DNA from: Teredinibacter turnerae T7901
GTDB lineage: Bacteria; Pseudomonadota; Gammaproteobacteria; Pseudomonadales; Cellvibrionaceae
Reading direction: 5' to 3'
DNA: 64,000 bases
NCBI RefSeq assembly: GCF_000023025.1
Contig: NC_012997.1
Location: 4,399,125-4,463,124 of the forward strand
Shown here one piece after another: positions 25,093 through 34,983 of the stretch. Below the pieces are notes generated by a model. That model did not search any database. It was not told where the DNA came from and worked only from the letters and a program-made list of their open reading frames with translations. Numbering within the stretch: position 1 is the stretch's first letter; every line of letters starts with the position of its first letter. Made by a program: the position numbers and the translations under genes.

Positions 25093-26457
25093 TTAAGCAA
25101 TCCATATTTGCTTTACATTCACAAATTCACGTATCCCTTGCGGCCCAAGTTCCCGACCGTAACCACTCAAGCCAATGCCACCACTCGGCAGCCGTGGGTC
25201 CGTTTTAACAATGCCATTCACCGCGACCTGGCCCGCCGCCAGGCGGTGTGCTGCCGCTTGGGCTTTATCGGCGCTCTGCGTCCAAATGCTCGCACCCAAT
25301 CCATAGTCCGTGGTATTCGCCAACTGCATGGCTTGCTCGAAATCGTCGGCTTTACTCACCGCGAGCACCGGACCAAAAGTCTCTTCAGTGAACGCCGTCA
25401 TACCCGGCTCGACATCAACCAGCAGCGTCGGTGGGTAGAAAAAACCGGGCCCACTCGGCAGATCTCCGCCACATAAACACCGGGCGCCCTGAAGCAGGGT
25501 CTCGCTAACCTGACGGTGCAACTGCTGCTGTAAGTCATCGCGCGCGATGGGACCTAAAGCCTGCGAGTCTTTAATTGAAGGGTCGCCCGTGGTCAACGCA
25601 GAAAACCGCTGGTAAAGCCGTTCACACACAGACTCGTACACGGCGGCTTCCACAATAACCCGCTTAACCGCAATACAGGACTGACCGGCGTTGATCATCC
25701 GGGACAGGGTGATGACATCGCAGGCTGCATTGAGATCAGCATCTGCCAGTACCACACAAGGGTCAGATCCGCCCAGTTCTAACACGGCAGGTTTTAAACC
25801 GCTTGCCGCCAGCGCCGCCACTTTTTTACCCGCCTGACTGGACCCGGTAAAGGACACCGCTTTTATACCCGGGTGCGCAATGGCATCGGCCACCAAACCA
25901 TTGTGAATTGGCAAGTTCTCCACTATACCGTTGCCCAACCCTGCATCGGCGAATGCCTTGGCAAGTATGGCGGCAGTAGCAGGCACATGTGGATCAGCTT
26001 TCATCACACAGGTGTTTCCAGCCATTAACGCCGGGGCTAAAAATCGCAGGGCTAGCCACACCGGCGCATTCCACGGCAAAATTCCGAGCACCGTACCCAG
26101 CGGCTGATAACACACGTAGCTGTTCGATGCATCAGAGGCAAGCGTCTCAGGCTTGAGAAAGTCAGCGGCGTTTTGCGCATAGTATTCCGCACACCACGCC
26201 GATTTTTCGACTTCAGCAATGCCTTCACGATAGGGTTTGCCCATCTCGCTGGCCATCGTCAAGGCCAGCGGTTCCGCCTGCTCACGCAAAGCGCTGGCTG
26301 CGTTCTGCAACGCAGCAGCGCGCACCGATAATTCGGTATCACGCCATGCGGGGAATGCCGCCACTGCTCGTTCAATAACCGCATCGCTCTCCTCTGCCGA
26401 AAAACCGACAACAGGCGGAAGGCGTTCCCCCGTGGTTGGATTAACAGGTGCCAGCAT
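25093..26457 (-). CDS. doeC: NAD(P)-dependent aldehyde dehydrogenase, ectoine pathway (DoeC-type)
   Basis: A 454-residue ALDH. It shows the Rossmann stretch FTGSSQAGKKVAAL, the general-base Glu in LELGGSDPCVVLADAD, the nucleophile Cys in NAGQSCIAVKRVIV and the C-terminal EETFGPVLAV. Length and motifs match succinate-semialdehyde dehydrogenases of the Sad/GabD2 branch. In this operon the expected substrate is L-aspartate-4-semialdehyde made by DoeD, giving aspartate. It is last of four genes and overlaps doeA by 17 bases. By sequence alone a succinate-semialdehyde role cannot be ruled out; the pathway call comes from context. Confidence 0.88.
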   Translation of the reverse strand: MLAPVNPTTGERLPPVVGFSAEESDAVIERAVAAFPAWRDTELSVRAAALQNAASALREQAEPLALTMASEMGKPYREGIAEVEKSAWCAEYYAQNAADFLKPETLASDASNSYVCYQPLGTVLGILPWNAPVWLALRFLAPALMAGNTCVMKADPHVPATAAILAKAFADAGLGNGIVENLPIHNGLVADAIAHPGIKAVSFTGSSQAGKKVAALAASGLKPAVLELGGSDPCVVLADADLNAACDVITLSRMINAGQSCIAVKRVIVEAAVYESVCERLYQRFSALTTGDPSIKDSQALGPIARDDLQQQLHRQVSETLLQGARCLCGGDLPSGPGFFYPPTLLVDVEPGMTAFTEETFGPVLAVSKADDFEQAMQLANTTDYGLGASIWTQSADKAQAAAHRLAAGQVAVNGIVKTDPRLPSGGIGLSGYGRELGPQGIREFVNVKQIWIA

Positions 26458-27691
26458 CTTCTACCTCCTTTTCTCCTGATTTCTTGCGCGCGCGTGATAA
26501 GTCGATACACGGAGAAGCTTGCGCAGAAGCCGGCTTGACCACGAAATCACGCTCCAGCGAGAAAAAGGATTCACACCCTTCTTCCGTAATATGAATAGTG
26601 TCGGAAATTCCGCAGGTTTTATCGCCATCGACCGCCCACATCCAGGGAATAATGTGAAAAGTCATACCCGGCTTAAGTACAGTCGCATCACCCTGCTTCA
26701 AGCTGACAATATAACCTTCGTCCCAACTGGGAGGAAATGCGATACCAATCGAGTAGCCAGAACGGGTAATCAATCGCGCCCCCACAGTGTTATCACTAAT
26801 AATATTACGCACCAGATTGTCCACATCCGATACCGTCATGCCGGGTTGCACAATCTCGTGTACCGCATCCAACGCACGCTTCATGGTGTCTTGCGCAATC
26901 TGCATGCTCGAACTTAATTTACCTAGCACAACTGTGCGCATCATGGCCGTGTGGTAACGGCGGAAGCAACCGCCCACCTCGAGAAAAATATGCTCATTTT
27001 CCTGCACCTGGCGTCCCTCCCAGGTTGCGTGTCCAATCATTGAGCGTGGCCCTGATGTCACATAGGGCAATACCGCTGGCGGCTCGCCTCCCGCGCGAAA
27101 CATGCCCGCACTAATCGCCGCCCCAATTTCATTTTCAGTAGCGCCCGCACAGCAGGCGTCCATGCCTGCAAGCATACCGGCTTCGGTGGCCTTTGCGGCT
27201 TTGCGCATCAACGCAATCTCAACAGGGGATTTACAAATCCGCCCTTCCTCAACAATGCCAAAACAATCCAGCAGCTTGCCGTCTTTTAGCGTCGTGTGAA
27301 TAACATCCTGGTGGTATGCGGGAAAAAAATAACTGTTACGTTCGTAGCCGATGCGTTTGTCCGACAAGCCGAATTCGCGCAGTGCATCCACCAACATTTG
27401 AATCGCGTCGCCCGTATCCGGGTAAGGCCGGGTGACCTCCACCCAGGTTCGCGCAATCACGTTGGACTCTTCCAGTGCGCGGGTAATCATAAACGGCTCG
27501 CTGTGGAGCGGCACGACCAGCGCCTGAAAAAAGGAATAACCGGTGGTTTGGTAATCGGTGAGGTACATAATATTTTCTGGATCAGAAATAACGACTGCAT
27601 CCAGGTGGCGCTGCTCAATTCTCTGGCGTAACTCACTAAGCCGACGTTCGTATTCTTCGGGTGGAAAAGTCATATCATCGCGCTTTTTCAT
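26441..27691 (-). CDS. doeA: Ectoine hydrolase (M24-fold, metal ligands lost)
   Basis: A 416-residue pita-bread (creatinase/aminopeptidase P) fold protein. Residues 10-150 form the N-terminal creatinase-type domain and 160-405 the catalytic domain. In metal M24 peptidases the DxG and sDxxRT motifs supply Asp ligands; here the same places read LEVGG (238-241) and RYHTAMMRT (245-253), so the ligands are missing. This is as in ectoine hydrolases (DoeA/EutD) and creatinase. It opens the ectoine ring to N-acetyl-diaminobutyrate. The ATG overlaps the doeD stop (ATGA) and its end overlaps doeC by 17 bases. An Xaa-Pro peptidase is the alternative, but the ligand loss and the neighbours argue against it. 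Confidence 0.87.
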   Translation of the reverse strand: MKKRDDMTFPPEEYERRLSELRQRIEQRHLDAVVISDPENIMYLTDYQTTGYSFFQALVVPLHSEPFMITRALEESNVIARTWVEVTRPYPDTGDAIQMLVDALREFGLSDKRIGYERNSYFFPAYHQDVIHTTLKDGKLLDCFGIVEEGRICKSPVEIALMRKAAKATEAGMLAGMDACCAGATENEIGAAISAGMFRAGGEPPAVLPYVTSGPRSMIGHATWEGRQVQENEHIFLEVGGCFRRYHTAMMRTVVLGKLSSSMQIAQDTMKRALDAVHEIVQPGMTVSDVDNLVRNIISDNTVGARLITRSGYSIGIAFPPSWDEGYIVSLKQGDATVLKPGMTFHIIPWMWAVDGDKTCGISDTIHITEEGCESFFSLERDFVVKPASAQASPCIDLSRARKKSGEKEVEDAGTC

Positions 27692-28935
27692 GCGGCTTCC
27701 TCCATCACGGTGCGCGCGGCCTCACACAATATGTTCAGCCCGGCAATTAAATCCTCATTCGGAATTGTTAACGGAGGAATCAGTTTTATAACACTACCGC
27801 CAATACCACAGCTCGCAACAATAAGGCCCTTTTCAAAACACTGTTTAACCACCGAACCCGCGCGAGTACCGTCACCAAAATCGAGCCCCATGATCATGCC
27901 CTTCCCACGCAAGCTAAGACTGGAATCTTCCGCCAACAGCGGCTCCAGCATTTCCTGCATTAGCCTGGTTTTATCCGCAACGGCCTGCATGAGTTCATTA
28001 TCAGCAAAATATTCGAGGCCGACCTTCCCCGCAATAAATGATAAGTTCTGCCCGCGGAATGTGCCCGTGTGCTCGCCAGGCGACCAGCGTTCATCGCACT
28101 CGGGGCGCACCAGATTAAATGCCAGCGGCGTCCCCATTCCGCCAACGCCTTTGGCCAGACAAATAATGTCCGGCGCAATATCAATATCGTCAAAACTGAA
28201 ATAGCTGCCGGTGCGACCACAGCCCACTTGAATATCATCCACAATAAATAAGGCTCCCAGTTCGGCAGCGAGCTTGGCCAACTGTTCAAGCCAGGATTTT
28301 GCCGCAATATTCACCCCGCCCTCGGCTTGAATGGTTTCCACCATAAATGCCGCAGGTGCGCGCTCCGCCGAACGGCTATAGCGGTCACGCAGTGCAGAAA
28401 TATTCTGTTCGGCCTCAGCAGCATCAACACAAAATGGTTCGTGGCATACGTGCGCCAAAGGAACGCCCGCCGCGTTGCGAAAATAGGGGTTTGCGGTTGC
28501 CGCGAGCGCGCCTAATGTCATCCCGTGAAATGCTTGTTGGAACGCCACAATGGTATTGCGCCCGGTTACCCGTCGCGCCAGTTTCATCGCCGCTTCCACT
28601 GCATTGGTGCCCGTTGGCCCAGTAAACTGCAGTCTGTGTGGCATATCCCTCGGTGCTAAAATAGTTTTGCTAAACGTTTCAATAAACTCGGCTTTCGCCT
28701 GAGTTTGCATATCCAGACTGTGCACCACGCCATCACGCTGTAAATAATCGATCACGGCATTTTTCATCAACGGGTTATTGTGACCGAAATTCAGTACACC
28801 AGCGCCAGCAAAAAAATCAATATACTCGCGACCATCGGTATCCGTTTGACGGGCGTTGGCAGCAGATGCAAAAGTGACAGGGTAAACGCGACTGTAAGCG
28901 CGAATCGCAGACTCGCGCTGTTCGAAAATAGACAT
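27688..28935 (-). CDS. doeD: Diaminobutyrate transaminase (EctB/DoeD-type)
   Basis: A 415-residue class III PLP aminotransferase. It carries IVDDIQVGCGRTGSYFSFD (the EctB-like signature with PLP-binding Asp), the Schiff-base lysine K262 in CLAKGVGGMGTPLAF, and the N-terminal FFAGAGVLNFGHNNP. EctB-type enzymes swap an amino group between aspartate semialdehyde and 2,4-diaminobutyrate. Here, between doeB2 and doeA, it should run in the catabolic direction, diaminobutyrate to aspartate semialdehyde. The stop overlaps doeA (ATGA) and the gap to doeB2 is about 54 bases. No ectA or ectC lies in the window, so a biosynthetic role is unlikely here. Confidence 0.9.
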   Translation of the reverse strand: MSIFEQRESAIRAYSRVYPVTFASAANARQTDTDGREYIDFFAGAGVLNFGHNNPLMKNAVIDYLQRDGVVHSLDMQTQAKAEFIETFSKTILAPRDMPHRLQFTGPTGTNAVEAAMKLARRVTGRNTIVAFQQAFHGMTLGALAATANPYFRNAAGVPLAHVCHEPFCVDAAEAEQNISALRDRYSRSAERAPAAFMVETIQAEGGVNIAAKSWLEQLAKLAAELGALFIVDDIQVGCGRTGSYFSFDDIDIAPDIICLAKGVGGMGTPLAFNLVRPECDERWSPGEHTGTFRGQNLSFIAGKVGLEYFADNELMQAVADKTRLMQEMLEPLLAEDSSLSLRGKGMIMGLDFGDGTRAGSVVKQCFEKGLIVASCGIGGSVIKLIPPLTIPNEDLIAGLNILCEAARTVMEEAA

Positions 28936-28989
28936 GATTAAATTCCTCGATTTACGATGAGAAGAAAACGCAAAAAATTTATCGAGGAA

Positions 28990-30150
28990 TCAAGGTGGGT
29001 TGCGCATACCCGTCAGACGACAAAACCAGCGGCAAACATCATTTATTAATTTATCGTTAAAATCGTAATGGGGGCTATGGCAGGCATGAACAGCACCACG
29101 GCCCTCATGACTACCTATAAGCGCAAAAGCACCGGGCTTTTCACGCAAATAGTAACTGAAATCTTCCGATGCCATAATCGGTAGACTGTGGGCAACGTTG
29201 AGCGCGGCAGGCCCATAGAGAGATTGCCAAAGCTCACGCGCGCGACCCGCTTGTTGCGCATGGTTTATGGTGGCACCGTACCGCTTCACCTGTTCAATAG
29301 TGGATTTCACACCATAGGCCTGCGCGGTACTGTCGGCCACCTCGGTTATCCACCGGGTAATTTGGGTTCGCGTATGTTCGTCTGGCACGCGAATACTACC
29401 GGAAAGCTCGGCATACTCGGGTATAACTGTTGGTGCACCGTGCGCCTGAAGATTAGTAACGCTGATAACAGCGGCTTTTTGCGGTGACAGCCGACGGCTG
29501 CAAATTTGTTGTAATGCGAGCGTTATGGCGCTGGCCGCCAGCACGGGATCAGCGCATAGCTCCGGCTGGCTCGCATGGCCTCCGCGACCGTGCAGCTTTA
29601 TTTGGAAAGTACCGTTGCCGCACATGACGACGCCATCCGGACACGCCAAAACACCGTAAGGCAGCGCTGGCCAATTGTGCCAACCGTAAATTTCTTCTAC
29701 ATCGTCTAATGCGCCATCGGCAATCATTTCGCGAGCGCCGTGGCCGCCTTCTTCTGCGGGCTGAAACAGTAAAACTATTTTGCGGGGAACATGATTTTCA
29801 TAGCGTTTTAACCAGCGCGCTGCCGCAATTAACGTGGCTGTGTGGCCGTCATGACCACAGGCGTGCATGCAGCCGGAGACTTGAGACTGCCACTCTCTGC
29901 CCGTCTCTTCTGCGATAGGTAACGCGTCTATGTCGCCGCGCAATGCAATGGCGGGACCGGGTAATTGGGGATTTATCCATGCGACCGTTCCTGTGTTAGC
30001 ACATTTGCGCCACGGGATACGCAACTCGTCCAGTTGTGTACGGATTGCAGCTGCCGTGCTGTGTTCATGCCACGCAAGCTCTGGCTGCGAATGCAACATG
30101 CGTCGAAACGCTTGAGCATAGGCTATGTTGTCTTGCCATTCGCGTGACAT
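28990..30150 (-). CDS. doeB2: M20-family N-acetyl-diaminobutyrate deacetylase (DoeB2-type)
   Basis: A 386-residue M20 amidohydrolase. Metal-binding motifs are visible: HACGHDGHT, QPAEEGGHGAREMI, and a late HSPHYDFNDK with its metal His. The dimerisation domain starts near LHGRGGHASQPE. It is first in the ectoine operon and should remove acetyl from N-alpha-acetyl-diaminobutyrate released by DoeA. The classical Halomonas DoeB is of the AstE/AspA fold, so this M20 protein is a non-homologous replacement called DoeB2. I set the start at 30150 (MSREWQDN, with AAGGG upstream), because the longer frame from 30201 has no ribosome site. Confidence 0.84.
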   Translation of the reverse strand: MSREWQDNIAYAQAFRRMLHSQPELAWHEHSTAAAIRTQLDELRIPWRKCANTGTVAWINPQLPGPAIALRGDIDALPIAEETGREWQSQVSGCMHACGHDGHTATLIAAARWLKRYENHVPRKIVLLFQPAEEGGHGAREMIADGALDDVEEIYGWHNWPALPYGVLACPDGVVMCGNGTFQIKLHGRGGHASQPELCADPVLAASAITLALQQICSRRLSPQKAAVISVTNLQAHGAPTVIPEYAELSGSIRVPDEHTRTQITRWITEVADSTAQAYGVKSTIEQVKRYGATINHAQQAGRARELWQSLYGPAALNVAHSLPIMASEDFSYYLREKPGAFALIGSHEGRGAVHACHSPHYDFNDKLINDVCRWFCRLTGMRNPP

Positions 30151-30728
30151 AAAAATATCTACCCTTAAAAAATCGTCTGAAGAACGCCTTTCCGCCGGCA
30201 TACTGTTCTAGACAACACGCCTAACAGGGTGTTCAAAATCCGTGGCAGGCACTGCGCCTGATGTAATGTTATTTCTTAAACCCGTATCCGGTGAAAATAA
30301 ACATCGATCGTTGCATTCCAGGCGAGAGGCCAACTGATAAAATCCAGATGATGACAAAAGTAATGGGCAAATAACGCACCAAATAAAATGGAGGTTTAGG
30401 AGAATTTTCAGCGGAGACCGATAATTTTCTTTAAAATCATAAATTTGAGTTCACCAAAACACTTAGGCTCAAACATACGACTGACCGTTTTTCCAGCTAA
30501 AAAACGTAACTGCGCGATCCCATCGCATCATGTTGGTGCAACATTTCGGTAATAGAGGTTTTTGAAAATATGGCGAACCCACCGATCGGTTAGCGCAAAA
30601 GCTCGAGAATTACGATTATTTAGAAGAGTGTTAGTGCGAGAGAATCTGACGCCCCAAATAGAGCGCCAGATAAAAAAATATATGCGTGAATTTGCGCGTT
30701 ATAGCGTATTAGAACCTATGCTACCGTG
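30151..30728. other. Gene-free region upstream of ectoine operon
   Basis: About 580 A+T-rich bases between the operon and the YceI gene. It must contain the promoter of doeB2-doeD-doeA-doeC. A long plus-strand frame that begins here only runs antisense through YceI and is not taken as a gene. No EnuR- or AsnC-type regulator gene, and no clear operator, was found. Confidence 0.4.
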
Positions 30729-31316
30729 CTATTTAGTTTTTTCTGAAAAACTTAGATCAACCGTAACCGGTACGGAGGTCGCAATGGAAGGCAGTGCAGC
30801 AAGTTCTTTTAATTTAGCGATACCACCGGTCAAATCGAAATCAGCGGCGTTTATTAATACTGGCTTGTGGGTGAGCACGCGCACGCCGCCAGCTTTCGTT
30901 TTGAAGACCGTTAGTGGCCAGGTTTTCTCCACAGACTTACCATGTAAACTCATAGTCGCATCCACATCTAACACACGAATATCGCCAGTTTTCATTGAAG
31001 CCAATACCTTGGCAGGAAATTTTACTTTAATCTCGGCAGTTGCAAATTTAGTTGTTTCAAACAGAAATTTTTGCATCCGCTCATCGCGAATCGCAATACC
31101 AGAATCAACGGAAGCGAGGTCAATCAAAAGAGTCGCGGTGCCGTCTACAGCGATATTTCCTGAAAGCTGTTTGAATTGATGCACTTCACCGACGGAATCT
31201 TTTTTAACAGATACAAAGTTAACGGATGACTGTTTATCGTCGAGCGACCAATCCGCAAAAGCAGACGCGCTGAAAGTCAACGCGCAAAGTATAAATGTTC
31301 GATAAAGTGCGTTCAT
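30729..31316 (-). CDS. YceI-family periplasmic protein
   Basis: A 195-residue protein with a Sec signal peptide (residues 1-21, cut after SASAFA). The mature part starts DWSLDDKQSSVNFVSVKK and continues with LSGNIAVDGTATLLIDLASVDSGIAIRDERMQKFLFE, the typical YceI lipocalin-like barrel start, where the SSVxF and DxRM/NFLF segments are conserved. YceI proteins bind polyisoprenoid or amphipathic lipids in the periplasm, and homologues are seen under stress or high pH. AAGAGG precedes the ATG. It is a single gene; exact ligand and role are unknown. Confidence 0.92.
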   Translation of the reverse strand: MNALYRTFILCALTFSASAFADWSLDDKQSSVNFVSVKKDSVGEVHQFKQLSGNIAVDGTATLLIDLASVDSGIAIRDERMQKFLFETTKFATAEIKVKFPAKVLASMKTGDIRVLDVDATMSLHGKSVEKTWPLTVFKTKAGGVRVLTHKPVLINAADFDLTGGIAKLKELAALPSIATSVPVTVDLSFSEKTK

Positions 31317-31514
31317 ACATAACCTCTTAAACTACATGGAATTTTGATATGGGTAACCGACCAGGAGCAACATCAGTTCGACCACAGGAGTGCGGACTAG
31401 TTTACCCCGAGCCTGTGACGGAAAGCTGCAATCGACCAATGAAATAACACGACGACGCTAAGTACCTGAACCGAGTGTACAATCTGTACGCCCAATTCAT
31501 TGCGAGAGCGTTAC

Positions 31515-31865
31515 ATGAGCACCCTGAAAATCCAATGTCATTGCGGCGCAATCCGCATCACGGCCCCCACACCCACACAAATTACGCGCTGTAACTGTTC
31601 GATATGTCACCGATACCAGGCGCTCTGGGGCTATTTCAGTCCACAAGACGTGACCGTATCGACTGCGCACGATGTGGAGGCCGCCTACGCTTGGGGAGAT
31701 AAAGAGCTGGCGTTTATCCATTGCCAAAATTGTGGTTGCGTGACTCACTACCGCACCATTGGCGGGGAAGGCGCTCCACGTATCGCGGTTAATTTTCGTA
31801 TGGCAGAGCAGGAACAGATCAACGCAGTTCCACTACGTGAGTTCGATGGAAAAACAATGTTGTAA
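31515..31865 (+). CDS. GFA/CENP-V-fold zinc protein
   Basis: A 116-residue protein from the internal ATG 31515. It shows the two-zinc GFA pattern: C8-x-C10 (IQCHCGA), C26-x-C28-x2-C31 (CNCSICHR) and C70-x2-C73-x-C75 (CQNCGCVTHYR). This family includes glutathione-dependent formaldehyde-activating enzyme Gfa, although most members have other or unknown roles in the cytosol. Length fits (110-130). The upstream in-frame ATG at 31500 is less likely, since the motif begins seven residues after 31515. Single gene, divergent from YceI. Confidence 0.88.
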   Translation: MSTLKIQCHCGAIRITAPTPTQITRCNCSICHRYQALWGYFSPQDVTVSTAHDVEAAYAWGDKELAFIHCQNCGCVTHYRTIGGEGAPRIAVNFRMAEQEQINAVPLREFDGKTML

Positions 31866-32001
31866 TAACCATCTTGCAATAACGATGTTGTATTGTTGCA
31901 GGAACCTCAGCTTAACCAGTAGTTTCTTAGCGTGACCTGTCGCGCCCTACAGGACTTACAGGAATCACCAGGTTAATCGGAGGTTCCTACAGTAAAACAA
32001 C

Positions 32002-32022
32002 GGCCAGAACACCGTTCTGGCC
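32002..32022 (-). terminator. Terminator of the small lipoprotein gene
   Basis: Perfect 9-bp stem GGCCAGAAC / GTTCTGGCC (32002-32010, 32014-32022) with a 3-base loop. Read leftward it is followed by GTTGTTTTACT, a T-rich tail, just after the lipoprotein stop. Confidence 0.72.
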
Positions 32023-32030
32023 AGCGAGAC

Positions 32031-32438
32031 TTAAGCGCCCAACCCCAGTTGCTGGTATATGGTCGAAGCGAGGCCCATAGCACCAATCACGCGCTCAGTT
32101 GCATCGGCGCTGCAGGACAGCTCGGCTTGTTCAGCCGCGGTTTGCATCCAGCTTTTCTGATAGCTGTTGAGGGTGGACTGCGGGATAAAACCCGTCTGCG
32201 TCATAAACACATTTATTGAGCTGACATAGCCTTCAAATCGGTTGGCCTTCTCCTCAGGAAGAATGTTGCACTTCCTGTTTAAGGCAAGCGCGGTAGAAAT
32301 CTGCGGGTACGCATTCAAAAACTGCGTTAACAGACTCATGGTATTTACTGTGTTACCCATTCCACCACCGGAAGAGTTTGGTCCCCCCGTGGCACAACCA
32401 GCGAGTAAACAGAATACTAACGCGTATATTTTTTTCAT
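32031..32438 (-). CDS. Small lipoprotein, unknown
   Basis: A 135-residue lipoprotein (MKKIYALVFCLLAGC, Cys at 15, then TGGPNSSGGG). The mature part is helical (TMSLLTQFLNAYPQISTALAL, EKANRFEGYVSSINVFMTQTG) and has two further cysteines. The expected place is the periplasmic face of a membrane. A CAGGAAAATCACA ribosome site precedes the ATG. It is a single leftward gene with its own terminator. The family is not recognised. Confidence 0.82.
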   Translation of the reverse strand: MKKIYALVFCLLAGCATGGPNSSGGGMGNTVNTMSLLTQFLNAYPQISTALALNRKCNILPEEKANRFEGYVSSINVFMTQTGFIPQSTLNSYQKSWMQTAAEQAELSCSADATERVIGAMGLASTIYQQLGLGA

Positions 32439-32777
32439 TGTGATTTTCCTGAACGTATTTAACTGAAGCTAAGCGTGGCTGCTGCGCCTAAATCGCCCCA
32501 TAGGTCGAGCGCTACGTAGTTTGAGCCATAATTAAGCGCTGTCAAACCCTTGCCGCCGAGAATGCTACCTGAATAACACCGTGCACATTTAATGACGTGA
32601 ATACAGCTCGTGGAGTGGAGCGATCAACACGCGGAGCATATTTTGAATCGCCGCGAAAAGGTTGGAATATTCTGAGGGTACTGAATGAATTCAGTTGAAT
32701 GGGCGGTAGACAAATAGCGTGAAATCGTACTCATCTACCGCCGGGAATATCAGCCTGCCCCGGTGAGCAGGCCTGGC
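32439..32777. other. Gene-free region between typA and lipoprotein gene
   Basis: About 340 bases holding the promoter of the small lipoprotein gene. Its right part contains an imperfect hairpin, GCCTGC and GCAGGC around 32755-32775, that may end typA transcription. No frame or repeat is supported. Confidence 0.35.
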
Positions 32778-34601
32778 TTATTTACCGCCTGCGGCGTTTT
32801 TCGCGCGCTTGCGGTCGTTCTCGGTGAGCAGTTTCTTGCGTAAACGAATGCTCTCCGGGGTCACTTCCACCAGTTCATCGTCTTCAATAAACTCCAACGC
32901 CTGCTCCAGGGTATGGCGTACGGGCGGGGTGAGCGTCAGCGCTTCGTCGGTGCCTGCTGCACGAATATTCGTCAACTGTTTGGCTTTGGTTGGGTTGACG
33001 ACCAGGTCGTTATCACGGGAGTGCAAACCCACAATCTGACCTTCGTAAATTTCCTCACCGTGCCCCAGGAACAAGCGGCCGCGGTCCTGCAGATTGAACA
33101 GTGCATAAGCCAGTGTTTTACCTTTAACCATGCTGATCAAAACACCGTTCTGGCGGCTGGTCACATCACCGGCTTTTACCGGGCCATAGTGGTCGAAAAT
33201 ACTGGTCATAATCCCTGAGCCAGAGGTCAGCGTTAAAAACAGTCCACGGAAGCCGATCAAGCCGCGTGATGGCACAATAAACTCCAGGCGTACTCGGCCT
33301 TTGCCATCCGGCTCCATGTTGGTCATTTCCGCCTTGCGCAAGCCCAGTTCTTCCATTACAGAACCTTGATGCTGATCTTCCACGTCGATAACCACGTTCT
33401 CGAACGGCTCCTGAATTTCACCGTCTACCTCGCGCTGAATCACTTCCGGACGGGAAACACCCAGCTCGAAACCTTCGCGACGCATGGTTTCGATAAGTAC
33501 AGACAAGTGCAGCTCACCGCGACCGGAGACCACGAACTTGTCAGCGGTATCACCCTGACGCACGCGCAATGCCACGTTGTGGATTAATTCCTGTTCGAGG
33601 CGATCTTTAATATTACGCGAGGTCACGAACTTACCTTCCAGGCCAGCAAACGGCGAATCGTTTACCTGGAAAGTCATACTTACAGTTGGCTCATCGACGG
33701 TCAGTGCGGGCAGCGCCTCAATCGCATTGGGGTCACACAGGGTGTCGGAAATACCGAGCTTGTCGATACCGGTGATACAAACGATATCGCCAGCGGAAGC
33801 CTGATCCGTGTCCACACGCTGCAGGCCGTGGTAACCCATCACTTGCAAAACTTTCGCTTTGCGTTGTTTGCCGTCTTTATCGACAACCACAACCTGCTGG
33901 TTGGGGGACAGACTGCCGCGCGTAATACGGCCAACACCAATAACGCCGACATAGCTATTGTAATCCAGCGCAGAGATCTGCATCTGGAAAGGCTTGGCTT
34001 CTTCTACGGGAGGGTGAGGAACCTTATCCACAATCATCTGGAACAGCGGCGTCATGTCTTCCGCCAGGTTGTCTTCTTCCATGCCCGCAATACCGTTCAG
34101 GGCTGAGGCGTAGACGATTGGGAAGTCCAGCTGGTCTTCGGTGGCACCCAGGCGGTCGAACAGGTCGAACACCTGATCCATTACCCAGTCAGGGCGTGCG
34201 CCGGGGCGGTCGATTTTGTTGATAACCACGATAGGGTTAAGACCACGCTCGAACGCTTTACTGGTCACAAAGCGGGTTTGTGGCATAGGCCCGTCAACCG
34301 CATCCACCAGCAGCAACACGCTGTCCACCATCGACAATACCCGCTCTACTTCACCGCCGAAATCGGCGTGCCCAGGGGTATCCACAATGTTAATTCGGTA
34401 GCCATTCCAGTTGATGGCGGTGTTCTTGGCAAGAATGGTAATACCACGCTCGCGTTCCTGGTCGTTGGAGTCCATGATCCGCTCGGAGCTTTCGTCCTTG
34501 CGATCCAGGGTACCCGACTGCTTTAACAACTTATCGACCAGGGTGGTTTTACCATGGTCAACATGGGCAATAATGGCGATATTACGCAACTTCTCAATCA
34601 C
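32778..34601 (-). CDS. typA: TypA/BipA ribosome-associated GTPase
   Basis: A 607-residue translational GTPase. The G-domain motifs are complete: AHVDHGKTT (13-21), the switch [14 protein letters not shown], and NKIDR. They are followed by domain 2, then the EF-G-like and C-terminal BipA domains ([38 protein letters not shown]). BipA binds 70S ribosomes under stress and in cold and affects ribosome assembly and surface phenotypes. The start is GTG at 34601 with TGAGG about 8 bases upstream. Length (600-615) and identity are secure. It is leftward and divergent from cysK. Confidence 0.97.
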   Translation of the reverse strand: MIEKLRNIAIIAHVDHGKTTLVDKLLKQSGTLDRKDESSERIMDSNDQERERGITILAKNTAINWNGYRINIVDTPGHADFGGEVERVLSMVDSVLLLVDAVDGPMPQTRFVTSKAFERGLNPIVVINKIDRPGARPDWVMDQVFDLFDRLGATEDQLDFPIVYASALNGIAGMEEDNLAEDMTPLFQMIVDKVPHPPVEEAKPFQMQISALDYNSYVGVIGVGRITRGSLSPNQQVVVVDKDGKQRKAKVLQVMGYHGLQRVDTDQASAGDIVCITGIDKLGISDTLCDPNAIEALPALTVDEPTVSMTFQVNDSPFAGLEGKFVTSRNIKDRLEQELIHNVALRVRQGDTADKFVVSGRGELHLSVLIETMRREGFELGVSRPEVIQREVDGEIQEPFENVVIDVEDQHQGSVMEELGLRKAEMTNMEPDGKGRVRLEFIVPSRGLIGFRGLFLTLTSGSGIMTSIFDHYGPVKAGDVTSRQNGVLISMVKGKTLAYALFNLQDRGRLFLGHGEEIYEGQIVGLHSRDNDLVVNPTKAKQLTNIRAAGTDEALTLTPPVRHTLEQALEFIEDDELVEVTPESIRLRKKLLTENDRKRAKNAAGGK

Positions 34602-34983
34602 AGGGAGGGCCTCATTAAACGGGGTCTGCTCAAAAGGCGCGCATTATAGCGCCCGCTATAGGGCGAAGATAGGGATTTACGCGCGGGAATTGGCCCGCAC
34701 GTTGACTTTTTCCGCCAACGCTCCCATATAATTCGACGTCTTACCTCGCCATGACAGGCACTGCCGGGCACATAACCCAACTCACGGCCAAATCCAGTCG
34801 CGAGCAACCGGCTTATCAGAGCACAGTTTTGTGTCGATTTTACGCCTGCGGCGACCCATTGCGACCCACAATATGGTTCGCAAACACCCGAATTGAACAG
34901 AGACTGCCCGGCGACGTCCAACAATAATATTTGCGCCAAACAGCCGCATTCTGCTCCAAGCAAACAAAAAGAGGCCCCCGACC
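34602..34983. other. Divergent typA / cysK promoter region
   Basis: About 380 bases between genes pointing apart. A short G+C-rich hairpin (CGCCC / GGGCG near 34648-34665) lies in the typA leader. GAGG ahead of 34984 is the cysK ribosome site. Nothing else is supported. Confidence 0.4.

Noticed and set aside
30562-31179. 205-residue plus-strand frame opposite YceI
   Set aside because: It runs antisense through the well-supported YceI gene, has no ribosome site and no recognisable fold.
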